Source of the DNA: Mercenaria mercenaria | Lineage: Eukaryota; Mollusca; Bivalvia; Venerida; Veneridae | Assembly: GCF_021730395.1 (NCBI RefSeq) | Contig: NC_069378.1 | Coordinates: 40,189,001-40,253,000, forward strand | Length of the DNA: 64,000 nucleotides | Reading direction: 5' to 3' | In this document: piece by piece, positions 22,301-29,683 of the stretch | How positions within the stretch are numbered: the stretch's first letter is position 1 | Layout: each line of letters opens with the position of its first letter | Translations under genes and position numbers: made by a program | The notes under the pieces: generated by a model | Told to the model about the DNA's origin: nothing | Seen by the model: only the letters and a program-made list of their open reading frames with translations | Databases searched by the model: none

Positions 22301-25300
22301 GATGATAACTCAAGAACGCTTTGGCCTCAGATCATGAAAGTTGATAGGGTGGTTGATCATAACCAGCTAATGACCCCTATAGATTTTGAGGTCAGTAGGT
22401 CAAAGGTCAAGGTCACAGTGACCCAGAACAGTTAAACGGTTTCCAGATAATAACTCAAGAATAGTTGGGCCAAGGATCATGAAAGTTGATAGGGAGGTTG
22501 GTCATGACCAGCAGATGACCTATATTGAAGTTGAGGTCATAGGGTCAGAGGTCAAGGTCACAGTGACCCATAACAGATTAACGGTTTCCGGATGATAACT
22601 CAAGACCACTTGGGTTCATGGATCACGAAAGTTGATGGGGATGTTGGTCATACCAGCAGATTACTCGTATTGATTTTGAGGTCAGTAGGCCAAAGGTCAA
22701 GGACACAGTGATCTTGATCTGGAACAGTTAAACTGTTTCCAGATGATAACTTGAGAACGGCTTAGGCCTAGGGTCACAAAACTTAATAGGGATGTTGATC
22801 ATGACCAGCAGATGACCCCTATTGATTTTGAGGTCAAAGGTCAAGCTCACAGTGACCTGGAATAGTTAAAATGCATCCAGACGATAACTCAAGAATGCTT
22901 GGGCCTAGGATCACGAAACTTAATAGGGAGGTTTATCATGACCAGCAGATGGCCCCAATTGATTTTGAGGTCAGTAGGACAAAGGTCAAGGTCACTTTGA
23001 CCAAGAACAGTAGAACTTTAGTGCACAGTGACCAAATAATTTCTATTCCTTGTGCAATTACTGAATGCATCAAGGGGGGTATTTCGTGTTCTAAAAGCTC
23101 TTGTTTTAGAATTATTGTTGCACTTGCCTGTGGCCTTTCGAGCAGTGCCCATTCATAGTATGGGTTATAAGTTAGATCTGTTGCACCTACCTAGGGTCTT
23201 CCATCTACGTTCATTCAGAGTCAGTGTCGTATTTTAGATCTATTGCACTAACCTAGGGCCTTTCCATCCAAGTCCATTCAGAGTCTGTGTCATATTTTAG
23301 GTCTATTGCACTAACCTAGGGCCTTTCCATCCAAATCCATTCAGAGTCTTTGTCATATTTTAGACCTTTTGCACCTACCTAGGGCCTTTCCATCTACGTC
23401 CATTCAGAGTCGGTGTCATATTTTAGATCTATTGCACTTACCAAGGGCCTTTCCATCCAAGTCCAATCTGAGTCTGTGTCATATTTTAGATCTGTTGCAC
23501 TTACCTAGGGCCTTTCCAGCCATGCCCATTCAGAGTCTGTGCCATATTTTAGATCTGTTGCACTTACATAGGGCCTTTCCATCCAAATCCATTCAGAGTC
23601 GGTGTTATATTTTAGATCTGTTTCACTTACTTAGGGCTTTTCCAGCCATGCCCATTCAGAGTCTGTGCCATATTTTAGATCTGTTGCACTTACATAGGGC
23701 CTTTCCATCCAAATCCATTCAGAGTCTGTGCCATATTTTAGATCTGTTGCACTTACATAGGGCCTTTCCAGGGATCATCCTACAAGGCGATTTGAGCGAT
23801 ATCGTCGCTTTAAAGTCGGCAACTTCGCCTAATTATCGCCTCCGGGCGAAATCCGAATCGCCGAGTTTTTCAGCGAGTTATTATCTGTTTACTTAAAGTT
23901 GTAAAACTTGATGCATATTCTAGATTAAATTATCGATAAATCCGTCAACCCCGCCTACTTGCCTGTCAAACTTCAGCCAATCGTAGCGTTAATATCCCAC
24001 AGTGTCAATCAATAATATTATAAGCCGCCGCCATTTTGAAAATTTTCAATCGGCGTGTAAAAAGCTGATAAACTTAACGAGAGCATGATCTTATGCAACA
24101 ATTGTATAATATTCTTTCAGTATATTAAAGATTACTTTAAAATTTATTTCAATTACCATGATTACGGTCAATTTCTGTAAATGAATTGCTCAGGTACTGT
24201 GGATAAAAAATAATTTCGCGGACGTCAGAACTGCCGTACAAAATATTGTAAAAAGATCGCCATTACCTACGAGTTTGGTATTATTTTCGAAAAAAAAAAT
24301 AAATAATTAAATTAAATGTATAAATCTGAACAAGTTGATGAAAAAATCAGGCATTATAAAAGCACGAGAAACGAAACATGAATGAAAAATTTCACGGTGT
24401 TTTGATCGTGCACCTGTTAGATTTACGAGTTTCGGACATGTAAATTTCGGATAAAAATTTAATGGCGAATTTTTCATAGCTAAGTTTATACTTTATTTAG
24501 AAATTCATGAAAATGATAATGCAAGAATCAATTTCCTTAAATAATTACTGTTTATAAGTTACAGCTAGACCCATAGAAAGTGGATATATATTGGCAGGAA
24601 ACTGAATGCTATGCCGATTCTTCTCCTTAAATTCCTCAACTTCTCCCTAAATTCTGTGGAGGGAGAAGTCACTTCTCCCTAAAATTTTGACCTAGGATGA
24701 TCCCTGCTTTCCATCCAAATCCGTTCAGAGTCTGTGCCATATTTTAGATCTGTTGCACTTACATAGGGCCTTTCCATCCAAATCCATTCAGAGTCTGTCC
24801 CATATTTTAGATCTGTTGCACTTACATAGGGCCTTTCCATCCAAATCCATTCAGAGTCATTGTCATATGTTAAATCTATTGCACTTACCTAGGGCCTTTC
24901 CATCCAAGTCCATTCATAGTCAGTGTCATATTTTAGATCTATTGCCTAGGGCCTTTCGAGCCATGCCCATTTAAAGTTGGTGTCATACTTGAGATCTATT
25001 GCACTTACCTAGAGCCTTTCCAGCCACGCCCATTCAGAGTCAGTGTCATATTTAAATAGATTGCACTTACCTAGAGCCTTTTTGGCCATATCCAGAGTCG
25101 GTGTCATGTTTTAGATCTATTGGACTTACCTAGGGCCTTTCCAGCCATGCCCATTCCTAGTAAGTGTTATATTTTAAATCTACTGGACTTACCTAGGGCC
25201 TTTCTAGCCATGCCCATTCCTAGTAAGTGTTAAATTTTAAATATATTGCACTTACCTAGGACCTTTCCGGCCATGCCAATTCATAGTAAGTGTTATATTT

Positions 25301-25813
25301 TAGATCTATTGGACTTAACTAGGGCCTTTCCAGCCATGCCCATTCCTAGTAAGTGTTATATTTTAGATCTGTTGGACTTACATAGGGCCTTTCCAGCCAT
25401 ACCCATTCCTAGTAAGTGTTATATTTTAGATATATTGGACTTAACTAGGGCCTTTCCAGCCATGCCCATTCCTAGCAAGCGTTATATTTTAGATCTGTTG
25501 GACTTAAATAGGGCCTTTCCAGCCATGCCCATTCCTAGTAAGGGTTATATTTTAGATGAATTGCAGATTTTTGTTATGTATGATATTTATTTGAAAACTA
25601 AATTTGAAAGATGTTTTTCTTTATTTGTCTTTACAGGAGGAAGATTTTTTGAAGATTATTGAGGAGTCGGCACAAATTGAAAAAGTTTATAAGAGTTACT
25701 TTGACATGACAATAGTGAATGACAGTTTCGACGACACTTTCAGGGAAATTAGACAGGTGGTAGACTCATTGAGTACAGATACACAGTGGGTACCAGTCAA
25801 CTGGGTCTATTAA
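3165..25813 (+). CDS. MPP6/PALS2 (vari): MAGUK scaffold protein, MPP2/MPP6 (PALS2/varicose) orthologue, 14 coding exons, 568 aa
   Basis: Coding exons are 3165-3204, 3576-3697, 7564-7716, 8880-9041, 9494-9572, 10369-10517, 11169-11300, 11704-11818, 14599-14658, 15521-15682, 17118-17320, 19953-20072, 20500-20532 and 25637-25813. They sum to 569 codons with the stop, all junctions are GT-AG, and the frame stays open. Domains in order: two L27 segments (about residues 12-115), PDZ (about 145-232, with [13 protein letters not shown]), SH3 (about 238-305, DDPNWWQ), a basic HOOK run (KRKKKKKIK, about 322-330) and a guanylate-kinase domain (about 345-560) ending QWVPVNWVY, as in MPP2 and MPP6. The P-loop reads [10 protein letters not shown] with no Lys, so the kinase fold is expected to bind partners and not catalyse, as in other MAGUKs. 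Known relatives organise lateral and septate junctions and synaptic membranes by binding LIN7, 4.1 proteins and adhesion molecules. Length fits the family (540-576 aa in human). The start is ATGCCGGC, right after the acceptor at 3132. Single orthology (MPP2 versus MPP6) cannot be settled, because invertebrates usually have one copy. Confidence 0.95.
3576..3697 (+). CDS. MAGUK exon 2 (residues 14-54, first L27)
   Basis: The acceptor TTTTCAG ends at 3575 and the donor GAG|gtatgt follows 3697. It encodes the first L27 helices ([19 protein letters not shown], then [12 protein letters not shown]). Its last ~30 nt and donor are the first unit of a tandem repeat that runs into the intron. Confidence 0.9.
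3668..3870 (+). repeat. Tandem repeat of the exon 2 end and its splice donor (~35 bp, about 5 copies)
   Basis: The exon end ACCCACTCTTACAG...TTGTAGAG|gtatg is repeated directly downstream. Two copies match closely and two or three are more diverged. Several keep TAGAG|GTATG, so each looks like an extra 5' splice site. The array starts inside coding sequence. Confidence 0.8.
4630..6925 (+). mobile_element. Helitron-like nonautonomous element with ~150-bp internal repeats
   Basis: It starts TTAGCTCACATGTC followed by GACAAGGTGAGCTTTTGTG, a palindromic 5' end. It ends with a small hairpin (GGACCATCATGGTCC) followed by TCTTGTTTT. In between are tandem units with TTGATGATATCTAGGTCAAG and AACTAGGTCAGTAGGTC. 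It sits inside a T-run of the outer element, consistent with Helentron-type insertion between T residues. No coding frame is seen. It is itself split by a TIR transposon at 5166-6286. Confidence 0.6.
5166..6286. mobile_element. Nonautonomous TIR DNA transposon (1.1 kb), hAT-like
   Basis: The ends TAGTGTTATTTCTAGAG and its complement at 6270-6286 form perfect 17-bp terminal inverted repeats. CTCTCT flanks both sides (5160-5165 and 6287-6292), giving a 6-bp target duplication. The target sequence, CCTCTCTAGAG, is intact in sister repeat units. Subterminal GGGCAGGG copies occur at both ends (three on the left). No transposase frame is present. TIRs beginning TAGTG suggest hAT, although 6 bp is short for a hAT duplication. 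Confidence 0.75.
7353..7386. repeat. Poly-C run followed by A-run
   Basis: About 20 consecutive C residues are followed by about a dozen A residues. This is a low-complexity tract inside intron 2, and its length in the assembly is likely unreliable. Confidence 0.7.
7564..7716 (+). CDS. MAGUK exon 3 (residues 55-105, second L27)
   Basis: The acceptor TATTTTCAG ends at 7563 and the donor CAAG|gtaaac follows 7716; both ends are in phase 0. It encodes the second L27 ([14 protein letters not shown], then [13 protein letters not shown]). The last 18 nt seed a large tandem array. Confidence 0.92.
7699..8395 (+). repeat. Minisatellite made of the exon 3 end plus splice donor (29 bp, ~24 copies)
   Basis: The unit is TCAGACAGGCATTTCAAG followed by gtaaaacattg. 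Copy 1 is the end of coding exon 3. I counted about 24 copies up to 8395. Most keep CAAG|GTAAA, so they look like duplicate donors. Some variants insert GTTAG or shorten ATTTCAAGG to ATTAAGG. Each unit also has TCAG ahead of a 14-nt exon-like piece, although no pyrimidine tract supports real acceptors. Confidence 0.92.
8880..9041 (+). CDS. MAGUK exon 4 (residues 106-159, L27-PDZ linker)
   Basis: The acceptor TTATTTTCAG ends at 8879 and the donor TTG|gtgagt follows 9041; both ends are in phase 0. It encodes the end of the second L27 ([20 protein letters not shown]) and the start of PDZ ([14 protein letters not shown]). Confidence 0.92.
9494..9572 (+). CDS. MAGUK exon 5 (residues 160-185, PDZ)
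   Basis: The acceptor GTGTTAG ends at 9493 and the donor TTAG|gtatgt follows 9572. It encodes [20 protein letters not shown], the carboxylate-binding loop and strands of PDZ. Too short for an open-frame scan, it was placed by splice sites and homology. Confidence 0.9.
9650..9914 (+). mobile_element. Short Helitron-like element (single unit)
   Basis: The left hairpin TGCCCCCAAAGGGAGGCA and a right-end hairpin (GTCACCATTAGTGAC) followed by AGCTCTTGTTTT bracket ~265 bp containing GGTCAAAGGCCAAGGTCACC. The right-end architecture matches the larger elements of this window. Confidence 0.5.
10369..10517 (+). CDS. MAGUK exon 6 (residues 186-235, PDZ end)
   Basis: The acceptor TTTTTGTAG ends at 10368 and the donor CACAG|gtaggt follows 10517. 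It encodes [16 protein letters not shown] and ITLKIVPTY, highly conserved in MPP2 and MPP6. Confidence 0.94.
10608..10862 (+). mobile_element. tRNA-derived SINE
   Basis: A degenerate A-box region (GGCCAAGTGTGTAAGG) and B box (GGGTTCAAACC) form the tRNA-like head. A body follows with CAGCTGGCTGGTGATTCTA and GGCACCTGGGGTCTTTCTCC, and an A-rich tail. The same body occurs at 16808-17085 and, in part, at 30466-30590, so this is a local SINE family. Confidence 0.75.
11169..11300 (+). CDS. MAGUK exon 7 (residues 236-279, SH3)
   Basis: The acceptor TTGTTTCAG ends at 11168 and the donor GGCAG|gtaggt follows 11300; both ends are in phase 0. It encodes [19 protein letters not shown] and DDPNWWQ, the core of the MAGUK SH3. 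Confidence 0.94.
11704..11818 (+). CDS. MAGUK exon 8 (residues 280-317, SH3 end)
   Basis: The acceptor TGTATTGTAG ends at 11703 and the donor TTTAT|gtaagt follows 11818, in phase 1. It encodes [20 protein letters not shown] and [18 protein letters not shown]. Confidence 0.92.
11885..13395 (+). repeat. 33-bp minisatellite with higher-order structure (intron 8)
   Basis: The unit TTAATATTCACTACTTT is followed by GTTCAAGTCAAGAATC and repeats about 45 times. Variant units recur in a fixed order. A compound unit with TTCATACTTTGTTCAAG appears near 12130, 12277, 12650 and 13220. A unit with CTTTTTTCGAGTCAAG appears near 12345, 12720 and 13290. This marks multi-unit block duplications of roughly 370 and 570 bp. 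Because 33 is divisible by three, it reads open in several frames on both strands; these are not proteins. Confidence 0.95.
13424..14400 (+). mobile_element. Decayed interspersed element, left end like the one at 4334
   Basis: It begins ATTATTATCCCCCAGCTG and then GGTGGAGCGATAAAAA, similar to the outer element at 4334. It is followed by degenerate units with GGATCTTCA... and TCAGGATCTTTTCAGTAA. The right end is not clear. It fills most of intron 8 downstream of the minisatellite. Confidence 0.35.
14599..14658 (+). CDS. MAGUK exon 9 (residues 318-337, basic HOOK)
   Basis: The acceptor TTGTTTTCAG ends at 14598 and the donor AAAG|gtaagg follows 14658. This 60-nt exon encodes [20 protein letters not shown]. 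In MPP2 and MPP6 the corresponding basic HOOK segment binds 4.1/ERM proteins. Confidence 0.9.
15521..15682 (+). CDS. MAGUK exon 10 (residues 338-391, GK start)
   Basis: The acceptor TTTGTTTGCAG ends at 15520 and the donor CCAC|gtaagt follows 15682. It encodes the E/F motif [16 protein letters not shown] and the degenerate P-loop [15 protein letters not shown]. Confidence 0.95.
15880..16740. repeat. Degenerate ~170-bp tandem units (intron 10)
   Basis: The phrases TGCATTTTGTCAGAA and ATGGCCC recur near 16240 and 16410, together with repeated AGCTTTGAAACT. These look like worn internal units of a Helitron-like element. No ends were found. Confidence 0.4.
16808..17085 (+). mobile_element. tRNA-derived SINE directly upstream of exon 11
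   Basis: It has a clear A box (GTGGCCGAGTGGTTAAGG) and B-box region (GTGGGTTTGAGCC). The body contains CAGCTGGCTTACAG and GGGCACCTGGGTTCTTCCTC, and the 3' tail is AT-rich. It ends about 32 nt before the acceptor of exon 11, so it forms most of the sequence just upstream of that splice site. Confidence 0.82.
17118..17320 (+). CDS. MAGUK exon 11 (residues 392-459, GK core)
   Basis: The acceptor ATAATTACAG ends at 17117 and the donor TACG|gtgagt follows 17320. It encodes [16 protein letters not shown], then [18 protein letters not shown] and [10 protein letters not shown], the GMP-binding part of the GK fold. The acceptor is weak in pyrimidines. Its last ~50 nt seed a tandem array in the intron. 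Confidence 0.94.
17269..17995 (+). repeat. Minisatellite made of the exon 11 end plus splice donor (62 bp, 12 copies)
   Basis: The unit runs from TGACACAATACGGTCTGG through GTGAACCCTACG|gtgagtatataca. Copy 1 is coding exon 11; eleven more follow. Copies 5-8 and 9-12 share the same variants in order, showing a later four-unit (~248-bp) duplication. Most copies keep ACGGTGAGTAT, a strong donor; a few carry ACGATGAG or ACGGAGTG and would not work. Confidence 0.94.
18170..18560. repeat. Degenerate repeat region (intron 11)
   Basis: Two units with TGAATTTATTTTTG and GATACA/GGTACATGATCA spaced ~190 bp apart resemble worn internal repeats of a Helitron-like element. Nothing coding is seen. Confidence 0.3.
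18653..19866 (+). mobile_element. Helitron-like nonautonomous element with internal ~150-bp repeats
   Basis: The 5' end is a palindrome: TTAGCTCGCCTGAGCAC, then GTGCTCAAGGTGAGCTTT. The 3' end is the hairpin AGGGCCTTCATGGCCCT followed by CTTGTTT. Seven or eight internal units contain AACTAGGTCACCAGGTC and CTAGAGGCCACATTTATGA. It is noncoding and fills most of intron 11. It is the cleaner representative of the family also present at 4630. Confidence 0.65.
19953..20072 (+). CDS. MAGUK exon 12 (residues 460-499, GK)
   Basis: The acceptor ATTTTTTCAG ends at 19952 and the donor CGAGGG|gtaagc follows 20072; both ends are in phase 0. It encodes [20 protein letters not shown] and a basic loop, GRRKGVGRG. 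Confidence 0.93.
20500..20532 (+). CDS. MAGUK micro-exon 13 (33 nt, residues 500-510)
   Basis: The acceptor GTATTTCAG ends at 20499 and the donor AAAACT|gtaagt follows 20532. It encodes [11 protein letters not shown]. Both sides are in phase 0, so it could be skipped without shifting the frame. It falls in the variable loop before the last GK helix, where vertebrate MPP2 and MPP6 have unrelated residues. Confidence 0.75.
20851..21100 (+). mobile_element. Left part of a Helitron-like element leading into a 63-bp satellite
   Basis: It begins TTAGCTCCACTGTTCTACTC followed by GCGTCGGCGTCAGCG, the same type of left end as at 32969. The 63-bp satellite follows at once, so the satellite may be the expanded internal repeat of this element. 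No matching right end was identified. Confidence 0.4.
21760..23106 (+). mobile_element. Helitron-like element inside the satellite (~147-bp internal units)
   Basis: The left end TATGCCCCTCC runs into a C-tract, then GAAGAAGGAGGGGTATA forms a hairpin with it. The right end is AAAAGCTCTTGTTTT. About eight units contain GATGATAACTCAAGAACG, CAGCAGATGACCCCTATTG and GTCAAGGTCACAGTGACC. It is noncoding. The satellite continues on both sides, so it inserted after the satellite had formed. Confidence 0.6.
23769..24706. mobile_element. Nonautonomous TIR DNA transposon inside the satellite (938 bp)
   Basis: The ends CAGGGATCATCCTA and the complement TAGGATGATCCCTG are perfect 14-bp inverted repeats. 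CTTTC flanks both sides (23764-23768 and 24707-24711) as a 5-bp target duplication of the satellite unit. CAGGG ends suggest a hAT relative. No transposase is present. The right end carries CTTCTCCCT repeats. Confidence 0.78.
25637..25813 (+). CDS. MAGUK exon 14 (residues 511-568 and stop)
   Basis: The acceptor GTCTTTACAG ends at 25636. It encodes the last GK helices ([20 protein letters not shown], then YFDMTIVND) and the conserved end [10 protein letters not shown], followed by TAA at 25811-25813. Confidence 0.95.
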   Translation, partial: EEDFLKIIEESAQIEKVYKSYFDMTIVNDSFDDTFREIRQVVDSLSTDTQWVPVNWVY

Positions 25814-26035
25814 AAACTTTAAAGCAGTCTTAAATTGTGTTTAAACAAAAATGCAAAGCTGGATACCAGTCGGATTTTTCCTAAAAACAGCAAATGATTA
25901 CCAGTCGGCTAGGCCTGTTGAAAAATTAAACTAGTCTTTTAAGAAAACTTTGAAGCTGGATACCAGTTTGATGTGCAGAAGCTGGATACCGGTTTGATGT
26001 GCAGAAGCTGGATACCGGTTTGATGTGCAGAAAAA
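25787..26035 (+). repeat. Tandem repeats of the last-exon end in the 3' UTR
   Basis: TGGGTACCAGTCAACTGG at the C-terminal codons recurs as TGGATACCAGTCGG (25860) and TGATTACCAGTCGGCTAGG (25898). The later copies also share downstream CAGTCTT/TAGTCTT. A 28-bp unit, AAGCTGGATACCAGTTTGAT plus GTGCAG, is then present three times at 25952-26035. This suggests repeated local duplication starting from the stop-codon region. Confidence 0.55.
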
Positions 26036-27720
26036 ACATAACCAGTGCAGTCCTTAAAGGAGTCCGATCCAGTGTATTGTGGTAAACAGTTATAAACAGG
26101 ACAGGGTTTATTTTTATTTCAGCTGTTTGACATTTAAAATATTTTGAAACTTTAGTGAATTTTTGTAAGTAAAACTTGATGCAGACTATAAGTTTCTGAC
26201 ATCCTTCCTATTATTTAGGGTTACATTTTTCCCAGACATAAACATTTCTCCGTGATTGTATTTTGGCAGCTAAGATTAACGGTCAACCTATTCAGGTTTT
26301 TTGACTTTTTATTTTAGAGAAAAATTACTTCCAGCCTTTGCAGGTTTTCCATTGACCTTTATGAACTGATCATTCCATATTTATGCAATTTTTGTAAAGA
26401 GTGTATATACCTGTACATTACATTAGAGTTAGTGTAACCATTTATTTCCCTGTACATAGTACAAAATGCATTTTCAAGTAACACCATAATCGTGTCTTTA
26501 AAGATTACCTGTCACATTAAATACCAAGTTGCTGCTCTTTAATGCCTAGTTATCCAGTTATTTTCAATTGTGTGGCACAAATATTTCCATGTTTAGCTTC
26601 AGACAGTGATTTCAGGTTTCTAAATTAAGTTTTTTTTACTTTAAATAATGATAGTTAACCTTTAAGGTAAGCTCCTGTATCATGCAGCAATATGTTTTAA
26701 GTTATATGTGCAATATATTGCTTTATACTTCAGCGTAGGACACAAACCATCATTTAGCTGTTAAAAACAAGATGGAAATAATTATCTTTTAGACACCATG
26801 GAGACGAAAAAAAGAGTTTATATATTGAATAAAGAAGTAGTTCCTTAAAACTAAAAAATAAAATGATTAAAACTGAATGAAATAAAGCACTTGATAGAGA
26901 AAATAGAAACATTGAATTGAAATGTTTTCAACAGTGTTACATATTAAGTATATTCCATAACTTTCAGGGTTTCGGCATGTTAAAATTATGAAAATTTGAC
27001 AGTTACGTCAGACTGTAAAAAATCCTATTTACTTTATCAGTTCAGATAACCAGTTTGTGTTATTACTGTATGCTGTAAAATTTTGTTTTTATCTCATACA
27101 ACTTGAAGAGTTTTTGTACTGACGCTGCAATTCTACGCCTTTTTGCCATACAGTTTATCCTTGCTCATTTCTCATATCATATTTTATAGTCATTATTTAA
27201 TGCTGTAGAATTATCTACTTTGTTTACCGGACGAGTGAAAGTTGTGCTTTCCTGAGGGTTTTATTGTGTAAGATTTTCTAGTTGTTGCATCACATTTGAA
27301 ATCAGCCATGGTAACTTGATCAATTACAATAAGGGTGTTTTATAAATAAAATACTTCATACATTAATTTCCAGTGTTTGGAAATCATCTAGTAATGTTTT
27401 AGGAGCTGAGAGGCGCTTTGGTGCACAGACCAAATGTTTTCATGTAGATTCTTATGACACGGATTACTTTGTTTGCTTTTCCATTTTCTTTAGTAATTGA
27501 CATCTGATACCAACACATGCTTACCGCCAGCATTGTCCAATACAAATGATGCCATATTAAAACATATTTGATAAAGAAATGATTATTCTTTTAAATATTG
27601 TTAGGCAACTAGATACTTCATAAGTGGATATATTTGCGGGTCAGATAAACTTATTAATTGCCGATTCAAGACATTTTGTGAGCAGAAATATTTGTGAATC
27701 AATAAAAACTGCAGTGCCAA
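25814..27720 (+). other. Probable 3' UTR and flank of the MAGUK gene
   Basis: No coding frame is seen. AATAAA occurs at 26828-26833, 26881-26886 and 27345-27350 and again near 27700, so several polyadenylation sites are possible. The sequence is AT-rich and mostly free of recognisable repeats after 26035. Confidence 0.45.
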
Positions 27721-27893
27721 AGCTAAGTTTGTTTAGCTTTACTTGACTATATTGGCATGTTTTAGTGAATGTGAAAATTTACGCTGGTTGATATTTTTGT
27801 TTTTCATTGCTGACCTCCACTTGCACAGTAGAAATGTTCTGTATCTCTAGAGTCTCATAACGTACAATTTGTAGGATATTAATTAAGGTATTT

Positions 27894-28128
27894 GAGCCGT
27901 GCCATGAGAAAACCAACATAGTGGGTTTGCGACCAGCATGGATCCAGACCAGCCTGCGCATCCGCGCAGTCTGGTCAGGATCCATGCTGTTCGCTAACAG
28001 TTTCTCTAATTCCAATAGGCTTTGAAAGCGAACAGCATGTATCCTGACCAGACTGCGCGGATGCGCAGGCTGGTCTGGAGCCATGCTGGTCGCAAACCCA
28101 CTATGTTGGTTTTCTCATGACACGGCTC
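27894..28128. mobile_element. Palindromic MITE (235 bp)
   Basis: The two halves are near-perfect inverted copies: GAGCCGTGCCATGAGAAAAC at the left and its complement at the right, with CAGCATGGATCCAGACCAG and GCGCATCCGCGCAGTCTGG inside. It is flanked by ATTT on both sides, a 4-bp target duplication. A second copy lies at 29452 and a fragment at 41378. Elements of this kind are very common in bivalve genomes. Confidence 0.85.
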
Positions 28129-28132
28129 ATTT

Positions 28133-29447
28133 TGTTATTACCTTGTGTTGACCTACTGCTGTGTGCAGAAGCATTACAAAGCTTTTATTTTGATATCTTC
28201 CTTGTAAATCTCTCTTCCGTCCTAATTACAATGTATAGAGAAATATATTCATTAATTCTGGTAGTATGGTATTGTATTTTATGACTTTAATGAAGTGTTG
28301 ATTGGATTGCCTTTGAAAGTGCTAACAGATTTGTTCATACAGTAGTGCTGACATAGATTTTCCTCTGCATGTCAATCTGTATTACTCTCCAGTCATTTAT
28401 TATAAGCCGCAGGCTTTTGTGTTGTATAATGTTATTAAACACAAGTGTTCTTACGAGCCTTACAAGTAAAATCTTGATGATTCTCATAATGCCGTGTCAA
28501 GTAATGTGATTGCTGCTTTTATAAAAAATACATGGACTGGAAAGACTGTGAAAAGACCTGTTTATTATAATATAAAGTTATGTTCCTAATTTTATTAGTC
28601 CAGAAATAATTCATATTTAAATATATTAGAGATGAAAAATCTACAATCAGCAATCTACAAGTATTCCTGTTCCAAGAGAGATCAGAAAGCATTAACTATG
28701 AATGTAGTCTTCATTGTTTGGTCTGATATTCTAGAATAACACATTTTTGTGTTTGCAAGTTTAAAATTGGATGCAGGTGAAGTTGCAGGTATGTTTTATT
28801 TATACAGTAATTTGTTTAGACTAGAATTTCAGGTCTGCTGATACTCGGATGTTGATATATATGAATACAAACTTAACTTCTAAGCAGCCTTGGAGTGCTC
28901 TGATATCAAGTATAGAATGAAATGGTATGGTGTGAGCCAAGCTTACATTAAAGTGGTTTACCTGTTGTATTTAGTAGATACTAAATATACATATAAAATA
29001 GCTGCTTTAATATTTAAACAGTTTCTTGTAAAATAACATTTATAATTATTGCATGATTTTTGTATATTAACATTGTGATATTAAACTGTAAACGAATCAT
29101 GACGTGTTATATTAGGCAAATTGGATTGATCAAAGTGTATCATAGATTCTATTTTATGTAATCATATATTTTGTAATTTTTGTTGTACAAGTATTCACAT
29201 ATATATTTTACATTAAAAAAAACTTGGTGATAGAAATTACACAGTATGTATGTTATATATGATAACGGTTTGCTAAACTAAGAGTCCTGCATTAAATTCA
29301 TCAGTGCTGAACTTGAAAGCATTTTTAATGTAAAAATGAACTATGTAGCATATTTGTGATCTGTTGTATGCAAAGTTCTACTTATTTTCAAACATCATTC
29401 ATAACTGTAATAATTATGTTTATAGTCATGCAGAAATACATACATGT
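28133..29447. other. AT-rich intergenic DNA
   Basis: I see no coding frame, RNA gene or clear repeat here. AATAAA-like motifs are scattered and could still belong to the MAGUK 3' end. Confidence 0.5.
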
Positions 29448-29451
29448 ATAT

Positions 29452-29683
29452 GAGCCTCACCATTAGAAAACCAACATAGTGTGTTTGCGACCAGCATGGA
29501 TCCAGACCAGCCTGCGCATCCGCGCAGTCTAGTGAGGATCCATGTGGTGCGCTCTCATGCCTATTGCAATTAGAGAAACTTAGCGAACAGCATGGATCCT
29601 GATCAGACTGCATGAATATGCAGACTGGTCTGGATCCATGCTTGTGGCAAATGCACTATGTTGGTTTTCTCATGGCATGGCTC
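29452..29683. mobile_element. Palindromic MITE, second copy
   Basis: Same family as 27894-28128, with the inner arms diverged (for example GACTGCATGAATATGCAGAC). It is flanked by ATAT on both sides, supporting a 4-bp target duplication and the same element boundaries (GAGCC...GGCTC). Confidence 0.82.

Larger units (their letters stand above)
21100..25560. repeat. 63-bp satellite (~35 units) in intron 13, split by two insertions
   Basis: The unit contains GATCTATTGCACTTACCTAG, then GGCCTTTCCATCCAAGTCC and CAGAGTCTGTGTCATATTTT. Units cover 21100-21757, 23107-23768 and 24707-25560. A Helitron-like element and a TIR transposon separate these blocks. On the minus strand most units carry CTAG|GTAAGTG, a near-consensus splice donor. 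The period is divisible by three, which makes long false open frames. Confidence 0.92.

Noticed and set aside
23369-25662. Open frames of 21-residue repeats in the 63-bp satellite
   Set aside because: Same artefact of a period divisible by three; no start context or splice support, and interrupted by insertions.
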